This document shows positions 1-9,592 of a stretch of DNA of 64,000 bases, piece by piece; position 1 is the stretch's first letter; each line of letters begins with the position of its first letter. The notes below the pieces were generated by a model. That model saw only the letters and a list, made by a program, of their open reading frames with translations, did not search any database and was not told the DNA's origin. Origin of the DNA: JBBWZH01 sp035544115 (lineage in GTDB: Bacteria > Actinomycetota > Actinomycetes > Mycobacteriales > CADCTP01); assembly GCA_963714145.1 (NCBI GenBank), contig OY970235.1, forward strand, positions 8,556,001 to 8,620,000. Reading direction: 5' to 3'. A program made the position numbers and the translations under genes.

Positions 1-3000
1 CTGCCGGCGGTCCGGATCGGCCGCCAGCCGTACGGGATCCTGCCGACCACGGCGTTCTCGCGGCTGGCGTACCCGGCCACGGCGACCGCCCGCCGGGCCC
101 TGCACCGGGTGCTGTCCGAGGCGTCCGTGGACTGGCGGGCCGCCGCCGAGCACGTCCCGCACCTCGGCGCCAGCACCGACGACCTGCACCAGCAGTTGCT
201 CGACATCCTCGCGCTGCACCCGACCTCGGCCGAGTACCACCAGCGGTACGCGCAGAGCGTGGAGGACCTGTTCAACCGGGAGAACCTGGGCGGGCTCGGC
301 GGGACCGTGCCGCCCGCGCTGGACCAGCTCGGCCTGCCGGCGCCGGTTCGCGCGCTGCTGGCCCGGTTCGGCGCCCCGACCGGGCCGTCCGCCGACCCGG
401 ACCTGCTGCGGCGGCTGTTCGTCGACTCCCAGCAGCCCATGCTCGCGCCGCTGGTGGACGACCGGCCGCTGTCCGAGAGCGACGTCATCCGGGACTACAC
501 CGCGGACGGCAAGAACTACCTGGAATGGCTGGCCGCGCGGGCCCGGACCAGCCTGGACGTGGTCCGGCTGGAGACCGGGTTCCTGAACGACACCCCGCCG
601 GCCGCGGTGCTGTACCTGCTGGCCCGGCACGCCGTGCTGCTCGGCTGGGTGGACACCGCCCGCCGGCTGCTGGCCGCGGCCGGCGCCACCGCCCCGGCCG
701 AGCTGTCCACCGCCGACCCGACGTTCATCCACATCCGGATCCCCGCGGCCGGCGAGCAGCTCGCCAGCGAGAGCCGGTTCCGGCAGCTGTACTCGGCGGC
801 GCCCGCGGTCACCGGCGACCCGAGCCGGCTGCTGGTCGACTTCATCCCGACCGCGCTGGCCCAGCCGAACGCCGGCACCGGACCGACCGCCGAGCTGTCC
901 GAGCAGCTGGCCGCGCTGGACGTGCTCGCCGGGCTGCCGACCGCACGGCTGGAGCGGGTGCTCGCCGAGCACCTGGACCTGGCCACCTACCGGCTCGACG
1001 GGTGGCGGCTCGGGCAGGCCACCGAGCGGCTGTCCGAGCTGCGGTTCGGCGCGGCCGGATCCGACCCGGCCCGGCCCGGCCTGCACCTGGGCGCATACGG
1101 CTGGCTGGAGAACGTCCGGCCGTCGACCGTGCCGCTGCAGCCGGTCCCGCTGACCGGTCCACTTGCGACGGTGTTCGCCGGCAGCCAGCCGCTGCTGCAC
1201 GACCCGGCGAACGAGGGCTTCGTGCACACGCCGTCGCCGGCGCACGCCCGGACCGCGGCCGTGCTGCGCGCCGGCTACGTCGCCAACCGGACGCCGGCGA
1301 ACTCGAGCGCGTTCGCGGTGGACCTCAGCTCGGCCCGGGTCCGGACCGCACTGTCCATCCTGGACGGACTGCGGCAGGGGCAGTCGCTCGGCGCGCTGCT
1401 CGGCTACCGGTTCGAGCGCGGCCTGCACGACCGGCAGGGACAGGCCGAAGTGGACTCGTTCATCGACGAGCTGCGGCTGCGGTTCCCGCTGCGCGCCGGC
1501 AAGATCGAGCAGACCGCGAACGACCCGGCCGCGGCCGCCGAGCCGGACGCCATCGGCCAGGTGGAGGCGCGGAACGTGATCGACGGGCTGGCGCTGGTCC
1601 GCCGGCTGACCCGGGATGGCGCGCCGCTGCAGTACCCGTTCGGCCTCACCGGGATGCCGGCCGCGGACGCCGACCAGACCAGGGCGATCTCCGCCGAGGC
1701 GGCGGCGCTGATCGACGCGAACGACGCGGTCGCCGACCTCGTCGTCGCCGAGTCCGCGCACCAGGCGCTGGTCGGCAACGTCGAGCGGGCCTCGGCCACC
1801 CTGGACGCGGTCGCGAAGGACGGCCTGCCGCCGGAGCCCGCGGTCATCGAGACCCCGCGCAGCGGCACCACGCTCACCCACCGGTTCGCGCTGCAGTTGC
1901 ACGCCGGCCGGCACCCGGATGGTGGCGACCCGCCCCGGGCGCAGGCCGAGCCGGGCGTGGACGACTGGCTGCCGAGCCTGCTGCCGGACCGGTCGTCGGT
2001 GGCCGCCCTGGTCACCTGGACCGACCCTACCGACGGCGAGCCGCAGCAGCGGGTGGTCACCCAGCAGGAGGTGGACCTGGCCCCGATCGACCTGCTCTGG
2101 GCGGTCCGGCCGGTCGGCGACCCGACGATGACCGACCTGGACGACCGGATCCTCGGCGTGGTGATCGACGACAAGGAGCCGCGGCCGGATGCCGAGCTGA
2201 CCATCCACTACACCACCCGGATCCCCGACAAGGTCACGTTCTTCGAGCTGTCCCCGCTGGTCGCGGCGCTGCGCACGCTGCTGACCACGGCGCGGCCGCT
2301 GCGGCCGACCGACCTGGTCCCGGCCGCCGGCACCGCGAACGTGGACCGCAGCGCGGACGACGAGATGTCGATCCCCCGGGAACGGGCGGCCGCGGTGCGC
2401 GAGTCGCTGGACGACCTGCGCCAGGACGTGGCCAGGTACGTGACCGACCTGGCCGCCTTGTTCCCGGCGGCGCCGGCGCCGCCGCGGCGGTCGCAACTGC
2501 TGGACGGCATCGACGAGCTGCTGGCCCGGTACGCCGGCCTGGTCACGACCGCGTCCGGGTTCGGCATGATCCGCAGCGGCTGGGGTGAGCTGAGCACCTG
2601 GCGGCGCGGCGTGTTCCGCGACCTGCTGGCGGCGGTGGCCGCGACCGCGGCCAGGATGGCCGGGCCGCTGGCGCAGGCGGACGCGCTGCTCGCGGCGTAC
2701 GACGAGCTGCCGAGGTCCACTCTGGACTCCGAGCGGTTCGCCCGGCTGCGGGAGGCGGAGAAGCTGGTCACGACCACGCCGGCGGTCACCCTGCGGGACG
2801 ACCCGCGCAGGTTCCGGGACGACGTCGACGACCTGCGGGACCGCTATTCCGACCGGCTGAAGGACCTGCAGGAGCAGGCCAAGACCGACGAGCGGACCCT
2901 GTCCGGCCTGCTCGACGACGTCGGCGACCTGCTGCCGCTGACCGCGTTCGAGGTCACCGGCCTGGACCTGACCCCGTTCGGGGACCGGGTGGTCGACTTC

Positions 3001-3852
3001 GCCGCCCAGCTGCTCGACCGGGCGAAGGACCTGCGGACCGAGATCATGACCCGGCTGGCGGCGGGCGACGCGGCACTGGCCCAGTTCGACCAGGCGATCA
3101 CCAAGCCGGAGCAGCTCGCGGCGGCGACGGCGGCGCTGACCGCGATGATCGGCGCGGATGTTCTGGTCGTGCCCGAGCACACGCCGATCGCCACCGGCCT
3201 GGACGACGCGGTCGACGACAGCGACGAGCTGGTCGCGCACCTGGTGCCGGCCCACGACTTCCCGGTGGACGACTGGCTGCACGGTGTGGCCCGGGTGCGG
3301 GAGATGCCGCGGCTGTGGGAGCGGGTGGTGCTGCTGTCCGGCGCGCTGCGGGATGACGACGACGATCCGGAGCTGAAGCCGGTGCAGCTGCCGTTCGCCT
3401 CGAACGATCACTGGCTGGCGATGGAGTTCGCGGCCGGAACGACGATCACCGAGGACCGGCTGCTGTTCACCGCGCACTACGCGAACGGCGCACCGGATGA
3501 CGAGACCCAGTCCGGACTGCTGTTCGACGAGTGGACCGAGGTGATCCCGGCCGACAAGGAGACCACCGGGATCGCCCTGCACGCCGACAGCCCCGACTCC
3601 GAGCCACCGCAGGCGATGCTGCTGGTCGTGCCGCCGGTGCGGACCGGGACGTGGCAGCTCGACGACCTGGTCGCGGCGGTGACCGAGACGTTCGACCTGG
3701 CCCGGACCCGGCTGGTCGAGCCGGCCGCGCTGGACAGCACCGGGTACGCCCAGCTGCTGCCGGCGACCGTGCTGTCGACCGCCCGGCATCCGGTCACGGT
3801 CAGCACCGACCTGGCGACAGCCAACTCCCGTTGGAAGGCGGACCATGACTGA
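1..3852 (+). CDS. Large uncharacterised protein, 5' end outside window
   Basis: The frame is open from the first base, so the gene begins upstream; 1283 residues are visible. A GTG at 109 is probably internal, because coding text precedes it, including the motif RIGRQPYGILPTTAFSRL at visible residues 5-22. I do not recognise a named domain. The sequence is acidic and soluble with no signal peptide or membrane segment; the central part is helical and Asp/Arg-rich. Near the C-terminus a motif reads LLFDEWTEVIPADKETTGIA, followed by PPQAMLLVVPP. I recall similar motif-bearing large proteins of unknown function in other bacteria, but cannot name the family. The stop overlaps the next gene by 8 bp, so the two are probably translated together. 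Confidence 0.85.
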   Translation: MPAVRIGRQPYGILPTTAFSRLAYPATATARRALHRVLSEASVDWRAAAEHVPHLGASTDDLHQQLLDILALHPTSAEYHQRYAQSVEDLFNRENLGGLGGTVPPALDQLGLPAPVRALLARFGAPTGPSADPDLLRRLFVDSQQPMLAPLVDDRPLSESDVIRDYTADGKNYLEWLAARARTSLDVVRLETGFLNDTPPAAVLYLLARHAVLLGWVDTARRLLAAAGATAPAELSTADPTFIHIRIPAAGEQLASESRFRQLYSAAPAVTGDPSRLLVDFIPTALAQPNAGTGPTAELSEQLAALDVLAGLPTARLERVLAEHLDLATYRLDGWRLGQATERLSELRFGAAGSDPARPGLHLGAYGWLENVRPSTVPLQPVPLTGPLATVFAGSQPLLHDPANEGFVHTPSPAHARTAAVLRAGYVANRTPANSSAFAVDLSSARVRTALSILDGLRQGQSLGALLGYRFERGLHDRQGQAEVDSFIDELRLRFPLRAGKIEQTANDPAAAAEPDAIGQVEARNVIDGLALVRRLTRDGAPLQYPFGLTGMPAADADQTRAISAEAAALIDANDAVADLVVAESAHQALVGNVERASATLDAVAKDGLPPEPAVIETPRSGTTLTHRFALQLHAGRHPDGGDPPRAQAEPGVDDWLPSLLPDRSSVAALVTWTDPTDGEPQQRVVTQQEVDLAPIDLLWAVRPVGDPTMTDLDDRILGVVIDDKEPRPDAELTIHYTTRIPDKVTFFELSPLVAALRTLLTTARPLRPTDLVPAAGTANVDRSADDEMSIPRERAAAVRESLDDLRQDVARYVTDLAALFPAAPAPPRRSQLLDGIDELLARYAGLVTTASGFGMIRSGWGELSTWRRGVFRDLLAAVAATAARMAGPLAQADALLAAYDELPRSTLDSERFARLREAEKLVTTTPAVTLRDDPRRFRDDVDDLRDRYSDRLKDLQEQAKTDERTLSGLLDDVGDLLPLTAFEVTGLDLTPFGDRVVDFAAQLLDRAKDLRTEIMTRLAAGDAALAQFDQAITKPEQLAAATAALTAMIGADVLVVPEHTPIATGLDDAVDDSDELVAHLVPAHDFPVDDWLHGVARVREMPRLWERVVLLSGALRDDDDDPELKPVQLPFASNDHWLAMEFAAGTTITEDRLLFTAHYANGAPDDETQSGLLFDEWTEVIPADKETTGIALHADSPDSEPPQAMLLVVPPVRTGTWQLDDLVAAVTETFDLARTRLVEPAALDSTGYAQLLPATVLSTARHPVTVSTDLATANSRWKADHD

Positions 3853-5644
3853 GCCGCGCATCGCGGACCTGCCGGGCGCGCTCGCCCGCCGGGACTTCCC
3901 GACCGTCGCGCTGTGGAACCGGCTGGAGGGCCGGCCGCGGACGACCGACTTCGACCGGGCGCTGCGGGCCGAGGTTCGCGATCCGCTCTGGATGCTCGGC
4001 CGGCAGTGGCAGCTCGGCGAGTTCCGGGGCACCGACGGCGGGTCGCCGGTCACCGCGACGTACTCGGTGTCGGCGGCGCCGCCGGACCGGTTCCGTTCCG
4101 ACGGTGTCCCCGGCGGCCCGGCCGGGCCGCTGCCGACCGACCGGCCGCTGGAGGCGGTGGCCGAGCGGCGGGCGCTGCCGTTCGCGTTCGGCGCGGAGCC
4201 GATCTCCTTCGACCTGCGGCTCGCGATCGGCCGGCGCTGGCTGAAGCTGCTCGACCGGGACCACTCGTTGGACGACTTCATCGACGACTACCTGGCGCAC
4301 TATCCGATCGCGCTGCCCGGGCCGGCCGATCCGCCGGCGGCCCATCCGGAGGTGTGGGCGTCGCTGCAGGCGGTCGCCGGCCGGCGGATGGACGGGTACC
4401 CGCTGTACGCGCACATCAAGGGTGGCGGCCTGGCGTCCGACGGCATCCCCAACGTCGGCAACAAGAAGAACGCGCTGAACGCACTCGGTACGAAGCTGGT
4501 CGCCTGGTTCGACGGCCTGATCGACCAGCCGGCCGGGATCACGCCCGCCCAGCCGGACGGTCAGTCCGCCTGGGACCCGCGGAAGCTGGAGCACCGGTTC
4601 TCCGTGTCGGCGAAGTCGGCGGTCGGCGAGCGGGTGCTGTCCGCGCCGGAGTACCCGGGCGGGGAGCTGGACTGGCACGCGTTCTCGACGGCCGGCGGGA
4701 CGCTCGGCGGGACCGGCACCGCGCCGGCCCTCAACCGGACCGTGTTCATGGCGCCGGTGCGGTACTCCGGCATGCCGCTGTCGCGGTGGTGGGCGGTCGA
4801 GGACGGGCGGACCAACTTCGCCGCGGTCACCCCGGACAGCACCGACCTGGCGCGGCTGATCTTCCTGGAGTTCGCGCTGGTGTTCAGCAACGACTGGCAC
4901 CAGCTGCCCTGCGACCTGCCGGCCGGGTCGCTGGCGTCCGTGCAGGGCCTGGCGGTCACGGACGTGTTCGGCGCGCGGCGGTGGATCACGCCGGCGTCGA
5001 ACGCGGACTGGTCCATGTTCCGGCTGACCCCCGGTGCGGGCGCACCGGTCGGCGATCCGGGGCTGCTGCTGCCGCCGGGCACCCCGAAGGTGGCGACCGG
5101 TCCGGTGCTGGAGGACGTGTCGCTGGTCCGGGACGAGAGCGCGAACCTGGTCTGGGGCATCGAACGGACCGTGCGGCTGGCGTCCGGCGAGGGTCGCGGC
5201 GGCGCCGAGGTCGCCGCTGAGACGCTGGCGTTCCGCCGCCGGCAGCACCCGCCGCCGCGGGCCGACGACCCGCGCGCGCCAGTCGCGTACCAGGCGATGA
5301 GTTCGATCCCGGAGAACTGGATCCCGTTCGTCCCGGTGCACGTCCCCGGCGACAACCGCAGCGTCCAGCTCCAGCGGGCGGCGCTGCCGAGCCAGGTGGA
5401 CGGCCTGCCGGTGCCACCGCGGACCGGGCTGCTGCGGCCGGGGTTCGACGCCGGCCAGGCGTACTACATCAACGAAGAGGAGGTGCCCAGGGCCGGCACC
5501 CGGGTCTCGGTCGCCTACAACCGGACCCGGACCCGGACCGGCCGGGTGGTCGTCTGGCTGTCCGCGCAGCGCAACGTGGGCCGCGGCGAACAGTCCCCCG
5601 GCCTGGCCTTCGACACCCTGGTCCCGACCGCCCCCGCCACTTGA
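3845..5644 (+). CDS. Uncharacterised 599-aa partner of the large upstream protein
   Basis: The ATG at 3845 lies inside the end of the upstream gene, an overlap that indicates translational coupling. The N-terminus carries a striking motif, RDPLWMLGRQWQLGEF, at about residues 45-60, followed by GTDGGSPV. I associate this with a conserved but functionally undescribed family that accompanies large proteins like its neighbour; that is memory, not a search. There is no signal peptide, membrane helix or catalytic motif that I recognise. The middle part has Trp- and His-containing stretches (for example FSNDWHQLPCDLPAGSL) and the tail is Arg/Thr-rich. The pair could be structural parts of a larger assembly, but nothing here proves it. 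Confidence 0.85.
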   Translation: MTEPRIADLPGALARRDFPTVALWNRLEGRPRTTDFDRALRAEVRDPLWMLGRQWQLGEFRGTDGGSPVTATYSVSAAPPDRFRSDGVPGGPAGPLPTDRPLEAVAERRALPFAFGAEPISFDLRLAIGRRWLKLLDRDHSLDDFIDDYLAHYPIALPGPADPPAAHPEVWASLQAVAGRRMDGYPLYAHIKGGGLASDGIPNVGNKKNALNALGTKLVAWFDGLIDQPAGITPAQPDGQSAWDPRKLEHRFSVSAKSAVGERVLSAPEYPGGELDWHAFSTAGGTLGGTGTAPALNRTVFMAPVRYSGMPLSRWWAVEDGRTNFAAVTPDSTDLARLIFLEFALVFSNDWHQLPCDLPAGSLASVQGLAVTDVFGARRWITPASNADWSMFRLTPGAGAPVGDPGLLLPPGTPKVATGPVLEDVSLVRDESANLVWGIERTVRLASGEGRGGAEVAAETLAFRRRQHPPPRADDPRAPVAYQAMSSIPENWIPFVPVHVPGDNRSVQLQRAALPSQVDGLPVPPRTGLLRPGFDAGQAYYINEEEVPRAGTRVSVAYNRTRTRTGRVVVWLSAQRNVGRGEQSPGLAFDTLVPTAPAT

Positions 5645-5768
5645 CCGAGGGGCACACGCCGGAGCCGGCGGCTGCGTGAGATGCCGCTGCTGGACGCTCG
5701 ATGAGCCGGTTCATCATCGTTCGCCTATGATCTATGTTTGATCGGCTCACCGGCGTACTGTCTGCGGC

Positions 5769-6815
5769 GTGGTGCTGCCATCCAGCGAGCGGACCAGACG
5801 CTCCGGCGACCTGGTCGCCGACATCGTCGCTGACATCGTGGCCGCGACCCGGCGCGGCTCGATCGTCTACAACCGCAGCCGTTTCCACGCCCCCTGGGGT
5901 GTCAGCGTCCCGGCCGGTCGGCTGGCGAGCTTCCACGTGGTGACCTCCGGTGCCTGCTGGCTCACCCGCGATGGCCACGACCCGATCCGGCTCACCCGGG
6001 GCGACGTCGTGCTGGTGCCGTCCGGCAGCGCGCACGCGCTGGTCGACAGCCCGGGCACGCCGGCGCGGCCGCTGGTCGAGCTGATCGACGGGCCGCTGTG
6101 CCCGACCATGCCGAACGAGGTGGTCCTGGACGGTGCCGGGCCGGCCACCGGGCTGCTGTGCGGCGGGTACCTGCTCGACGCGGGGCCGCGGCACCCGCTT
6201 ACCGCGACCCTGCCGGAAGTGCTCCACCTCGACGCCCGGCGGGCCCGCGGCACCGGTCTGGCCGCCGCGGTGGACCTGCTCTCCGACGAGGTGGACCGCA
6301 CCGACCCGGGGGCGCCGGCCGTCATCGCCGGCCTGGTCGACCTGCTGTTCGTCTACGTGCTGCGGGCCCGCCTCGCGGAGCAGAACACCGACCCGGACCC
6401 CGACGGCAACGTCGCCGGCACCGGCTGGATGCGCGCGTTCTACGACCCCGTCGTCGGCGGCGCGCTGGCGCTGATCCACCGCGACCCCGGCCACCAGTGG
6501 ACCGTCGCCGGGCTGGCCCGCGCCGTCGGCGCGCCCCGGGCCACCTTCGGCCGCCGGTTCACCACGCTCACCGGCCAGGCACCGATGACCTACGTCACCG
6601 GGTGGCGGATGACCGTCGCGTGTCGGCTGCTGCGCGAGGAGCGCCACCCGTTGCGGGAGATCGCCCACCGGGTGGGTTACGACTCCGAGTTCGCGTTCGC
6701 CCGCGCGTTCAAACGCGCGGTGGGTCAGGCCCCGGGGAGGTACCGCTCGGTACCGGCTGAACCCTTGCTGCCGCCGGGCTTTCCGTCCACAGCAGACACT
6801 CAGGCCCTTCGGTAA
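5769..6815 (+). CDS. AraC-family regulator with N-terminal cupin domain
   Basis: This is a 348-residue regulator. The N-terminal half is an AraC-associated cupin: HAPWGVSV, GACWL, GDVVLVPSGSAHALVD. The C-terminal 100 residues are an AraC double helix-turn-helix, with GLARAVGAPRATFGRRF and IAHRVGYDSEFAFARAFKRA. It starts at GTG 5769; a second GTG at 5772 is equally possible, and no strong ribosome site separates them. It converges on the efflux pump at 6901-8367, across a shared terminator. It is a close paralogue of the regulator at 8594-9592 on the other side of that pump. Members of this family often control efflux or redox genes, so control of the pump is a fair inference. The effector is unknown. 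Confidence 0.9.
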   Translation: MVLPSSERTRRSGDLVADIVADIVAATRRGSIVYNRSRFHAPWGVSVPAGRLASFHVVTSGACWLTRDGHDPIRLTRGDVVLVPSGSAHALVDSPGTPARPLVELIDGPLCPTMPNEVVLDGAGPATGLLCGGYLLDAGPRHPLTATLPEVLHLDARRARGTGLAAAVDLLSDEVDRTDPGAPAVIAGLVDLLFVYVLRARLAEQNTDPDPDGNVAGTGWMRAFYDPVVGGALALIHRDPGHQWTVAGLARAVGAPRATFGRRFTTLTGQAPMTYVTGWRMTVACRLLREERHPLREIAHRVGYDSEFAFARAFKRAVGQAPGRYRSVPAEPLLPPGFPSTADTQALR

Positions 6816-6829
6816 GACCTTGCCGGCGC

Positions 6830-6865
6830 GGCCGGCATCGGCTTGAGGTGCGGCCGATGCCGGCC
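6830..6865. terminator. Bidirectional hairpin terminator
   Basis: Perfect 13-bp arms, GGCCGGCATCGGC and GCCGATGCCGGCC, surround a 10-nt loop between the convergent AraC gene and the efflux pump. There is no T-tract, which is usual for GC-rich actinomycetes. Confidence 0.7.
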
Positions 6866-6900
6866 GGCGGGGGCCTCGCGGCCGCCGTCAACGGCTGGAG

Positions 6901-8367
6901 TCAGTCGCGGGCCAGCTGCGGAGCGCCGATCTCGATCTGCTCGGCTCGTTCGGGCGCCTTCCTGGGGCGGCCGAGCAGGGCGAGCACGATCGCCAGGCCG
7001 ATCGCGGCGAAGACGATGTTGGTGGCGAAGCCGGCTTGGAACCCTTCGGTGAGCGCGAGTGGCATGTTGCCCGGGCCGTTCGCGGCGATGAAGTCCCCGG
7101 TGTGGGAGATGACGATGGTCGAGGCCACCGCGACGCCCACCGCGCCGCCGATCTGGAACGACGTGTTGCTCAGCCCCGAGGCGAGTCCCGACTCGTGGTC
7201 GGCCACCCCGGCGAGCGCGGCGATCGACAAGGTGACGAACGCCAGGCCCAACCCCGGGCCGGCCAGGGCGAGCCCGATGAAGATGTCACCGAAGTAGCTG
7301 CCGCCGACCGAAACCTGGGTGAGGTAGAGGCCGGAGCCGGCGAGGAGGACGAAGCCGGCCGACGCGACCGGGCGGAAGCCCACCTTGAGCGCAAGCGACT
7401 GCCCCGCGGTCGCGCCGACGACGACCCCGAGCGGAAGCACGATCGAGCTCCAGCCGAACTTCGCCGCCGAGTACCCGAGTACCTGCTGGGCGTAGAGGGT
7501 CAGCACGAACGGCAGCGCATAGCCGACCGCCGAGAACACGAAGGTGCCGAGGTTCGCGCCGACGATGGTGCGCGAGCGCAGGAACCGCAGCGGCAGCAGC
7601 GGTGCCTTCGCCCTGGCCTCGATGGCGACGAACACGGCGAGCAGCAGGGCCGACCCGGCGAACAGCCCGATGGTCCGCGGGTCGCTCCAGCCGGTCGCGG
7701 GCGCGTCCACGACGGCGTAGACGAGCAGCCCCATCGCGGCGGTTACCGACAGCGCACCGAACGGGTCGTAGCTGCGCCGCGCGGTGGACACCCGGCTGTC
7801 CCGCAGCAGGACCGGGCTGAGCAGGATGCCGGCGACGCCGACCGGGATGTTGATGTAGAAGATGAACGGCCAGCCCGGCCCGTCGGTGAGCGGGCCACCG
7901 ATCAACCAGCCGGCCGTCCCGCCCAGGCCGGCCATGGCGCCCCAGACGCCGAGCGCCTTGTTCCGCTCGGCGCCCTCCTCGAATGTCGTGCTGAGGATCG
8001 ACATGGCCGTCGGGGTCATGATCGCGGCGCCGATGCCCTGGAAGCCGCGGGCCGCGATCAGCGATCCCGGCGACCAGGCGAGCCCGCAGATGAGCGAGGC
8101 CACCGTGAAGAAGCCGAGCCCCACCATGAAGACCCGGCGCCGGCCGAGGAGGTCGGCCGCCCGCCCGCCGAGCAGCAGCAGCCCGCCGAACGTCAGGGCG
8201 TAGGCGCTCAGCACCCACTGCAGGTCCTGCGACGAGAAACCGAGGTCTGCCTCGATCGACGGCAGGGCCACCACGACGATCGCCGCGTCGAGGATGACCA
8301 TGAAGAACGTGCCGCACAGCAGGGTCAGCGCATACCAGCGACGAGGGTCGGGGGCAGCTGCCGCCAT
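6901..8367 (-). CDS. DHA2-family (14-TMS) MFS drug efflux pump
   Basis: This 488-residue membrane protein belongs to the EmrB/QacA-type drug:H+ antiporters. Features include the first helix with a DAAIVVVALPSI motif, GGRAADLLGRRRVF (motif A of the MFS) at about residues 70-85, and many hydrophobic segments consistent with 14 helices. The start is set at ATG 8367 because AAAGGAG lies 5 nt upstream. An upstream in-frame start at 8397 has no such site. It presumably exports lipophilic or cationic drugs; the substrate cannot be read from sequence. It lies between two paralogous AraC-type regulators, one convergent and one upstream on the same strand, suggesting local control. The C-terminus ends in a charged cytoplasmic tail. 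Confidence 0.92.
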   Translation of the reverse strand: MAAAAPDPRRWYALTLLCGTFFMVILDAAIVVVALPSIEADLGFSSQDLQWVLSAYALTFGGLLLLGGRAADLLGRRRVFMVGLGFFTVASLICGLAWSPGSLIAARGFQGIGAAIMTPTAMSILSTTFEEGAERNKALGVWGAMAGLGGTAGWLIGGPLTDGPGWPFIFYINIPVGVAGILLSPVLLRDSRVSTARRSYDPFGALSVTAAMGLLVYAVVDAPATGWSDPRTIGLFAGSALLLAVFVAIEARAKAPLLPLRFLRSRTIVGANLGTFVFSAVGYALPFVLTLYAQQVLGYSAAKFGWSSIVLPLGVVVGATAGQSLALKVGFRPVASAGFVLLAGSGLYLTQVSVGGSYFGDIFIGLALAGPGLGLAFVTLSIAALAGVADHESGLASGLSNTSFQIGGAVGVAVASTIVISHTGDFIAANGPGNMPLALTEGFQAGFATNIVFAAIGLAIVLALLGRPRKAPERAEQIEIGAPQLARD

Positions 8368-8449
8368 GACGACTCCTTTCCGGGGCACACCAGCCACACC
8401 GGCTGGGGAGAGTTGTCGCGGGCAGCGACTGGCTTTCCGCCGGCCCGCG

Positions 8450-8498
8450 CTGACGTTCGGCGTCAGGTACCGCCGAGCTGGAATTCACCTACCGGTAG
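8450..8498. promoter_or_regulatory. Dyad symmetries upstream of the efflux pump
   Basis: Two short dyads sit in the 226-bp gap before the pump gene: CTGACG-TTCGG-CGTCAG at 8450-8466 and the perfect palindrome CTACCGGTAG at 8489-8498. The first may end transcription from the upstream AraC gene. The second is a possible repressor site. No promoter hexamers are clear. Confidence 0.3.
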
Positions 8499-8593
8499 CG
8501 CCACGACAAATGGCGTGGACGAGATGCCGCCGGGAGCCGAGCCGTCGGCGGGTGGCCGCGAAGGCGCCCGGTGCGCGACTCCGCGGATATGCG

Positions 8594-9592
8594 TTAAGCC
8601 GGCGGGCCGGCCCAGCCGTTGTTGCCGACCGAGGCCCGGTACTGGCCCGGTGCCTGGCCCACCCTGCGTTTGAACGCCCGCGCGAACGCGAACTCGGAGT
8701 CGTAGCCGACCCGGCGGGCGATCTCCCGCAGCGGATGGCGTTCCTCGCGCAGCAGCCGGGAGGCGAGGGACATCCGCCAACAGGTCAGGTACGCCATCGG
8801 CGCGTGGCCGGTCAGCTGGACGAACCGGCGATTGAACGTGGTCCGGGGCAGCCCGACAGCGCGAGCCAGCGACACCACGCTCCACGGGCGGTCGGGTGCA
8901 CTGTGGATGAGCGCGAGCGCGCTGCCGACCACCGGGTCGTACAGCGCAGCCACCCAACCCTTGGTGGTCCTGCTGTGGTCGGCGAGCCAGGCCCGCAGGA
9001 CGTAGACGAACAGCAACTCGACCAGTGCGGTGATCACCGCGCTGGCCCCGGGATCGGCGCGGTCGACCTCGTCGGACAGCAGTTCGACCGTCGCGGCCAG
9101 GCCGGTCCCGCGCGCCTGCCCGGCGGCGATGTGGACCACCGGCGGAAGGACGGTCGTGAGCGGGTGCCGGGGACCGGTATCCAGCAGGTAGCCGCCGCAC
9201 AGCAGGCTGGTGACCGGGCCGGAGCCGTCGAGGATCAGGTGCCGCGCCGGGGTCTGCCCGAGCGGCCCGCCGAGCAGTTCGGTCAGCTGCCGCACCGGCG
9301 TACCCGGCGCATCGACCATCGCGTATGCCGATCCGGACAGCACGAGCACGACATCGCCGCCGCTGAGGTGGACCGGGTCGCCGCCCGCCGGCACGAGCCA
9401 GCACGCGCCGGAGGTCACCACCTGGAAACTCGCCACGTGCATGGGCGGGATGCCGAACCCCCACGGCGCATGGAACAGGTTGCGGCTGTACACCGCCGTG
9501 TTGCGCCGGGTGGTGGCGACGACGTCGGCAACGATGTCCGCCACCAGATCGCCGGACCGGGTGGCAGGACGGGCGGTCGCGACTACATCCAT
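8594..9592 (-). CDS. AraC-family regulator with cupin domain, paralogue of 5769-6815
   Basis: The 332-residue protein closely parallels the regulator at 5769-6815: SGDLVADIVADVVATTRRN at the N-terminus, HAPWGFGI and GACWL in the cupin, and RLLREERHPLREIARRVGYD with EFAFARAFKRRVGQAPGQYR in the helix-turn-helix region. ATG 9592 was chosen because it aligns with the start of the paralogue. In-frame upstream starts at 9682 and 9766 would add a low-complexity leader, and none has a strong ribosome site. It is transcribed toward the efflux pump, whose start is 226 bp downstream, so cotranscription or direct activation is plausible. The near-duplicate regulators on either side suggest local duplication. 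Confidence 0.88.
   Translation of the reverse strand: MDVVATARPATRSGDLVADIVADVVATTRRNTAVYSRNLFHAPWGFGIPPMHVASFQVVTSGACWLVPAGGDPVHLSGGDVVLVLSGSAYAMVDAPGTPVRQLTELLGGPLGQTPARHLILDGSGPVTSLLCGGYLLDTGPRHPLTTVLPPVVHIAAGQARGTGLAATVELLSDEVDRADPGASAVITALVELLFVYVLRAWLADHSRTTKGWVAALYDPVVGSALALIHSAPDRPWSVVSLARAVGLPRTTFNRRFVQLTGHAPMAYLTCWRMSLASRLLREERHPLREIARRVGYDSEFAFARAFKRRVGQAPGQYRASVGNNGWAGPPA

Noticed and set aside
3800..5341. 513-codon minus-strand frame opposite the 599-aa unknown protein
   Set aside because: The composition is that of a shadow frame (HR, RQ and PG runs), and the plus-strand gene is supported by the overlap with its upstream partner.
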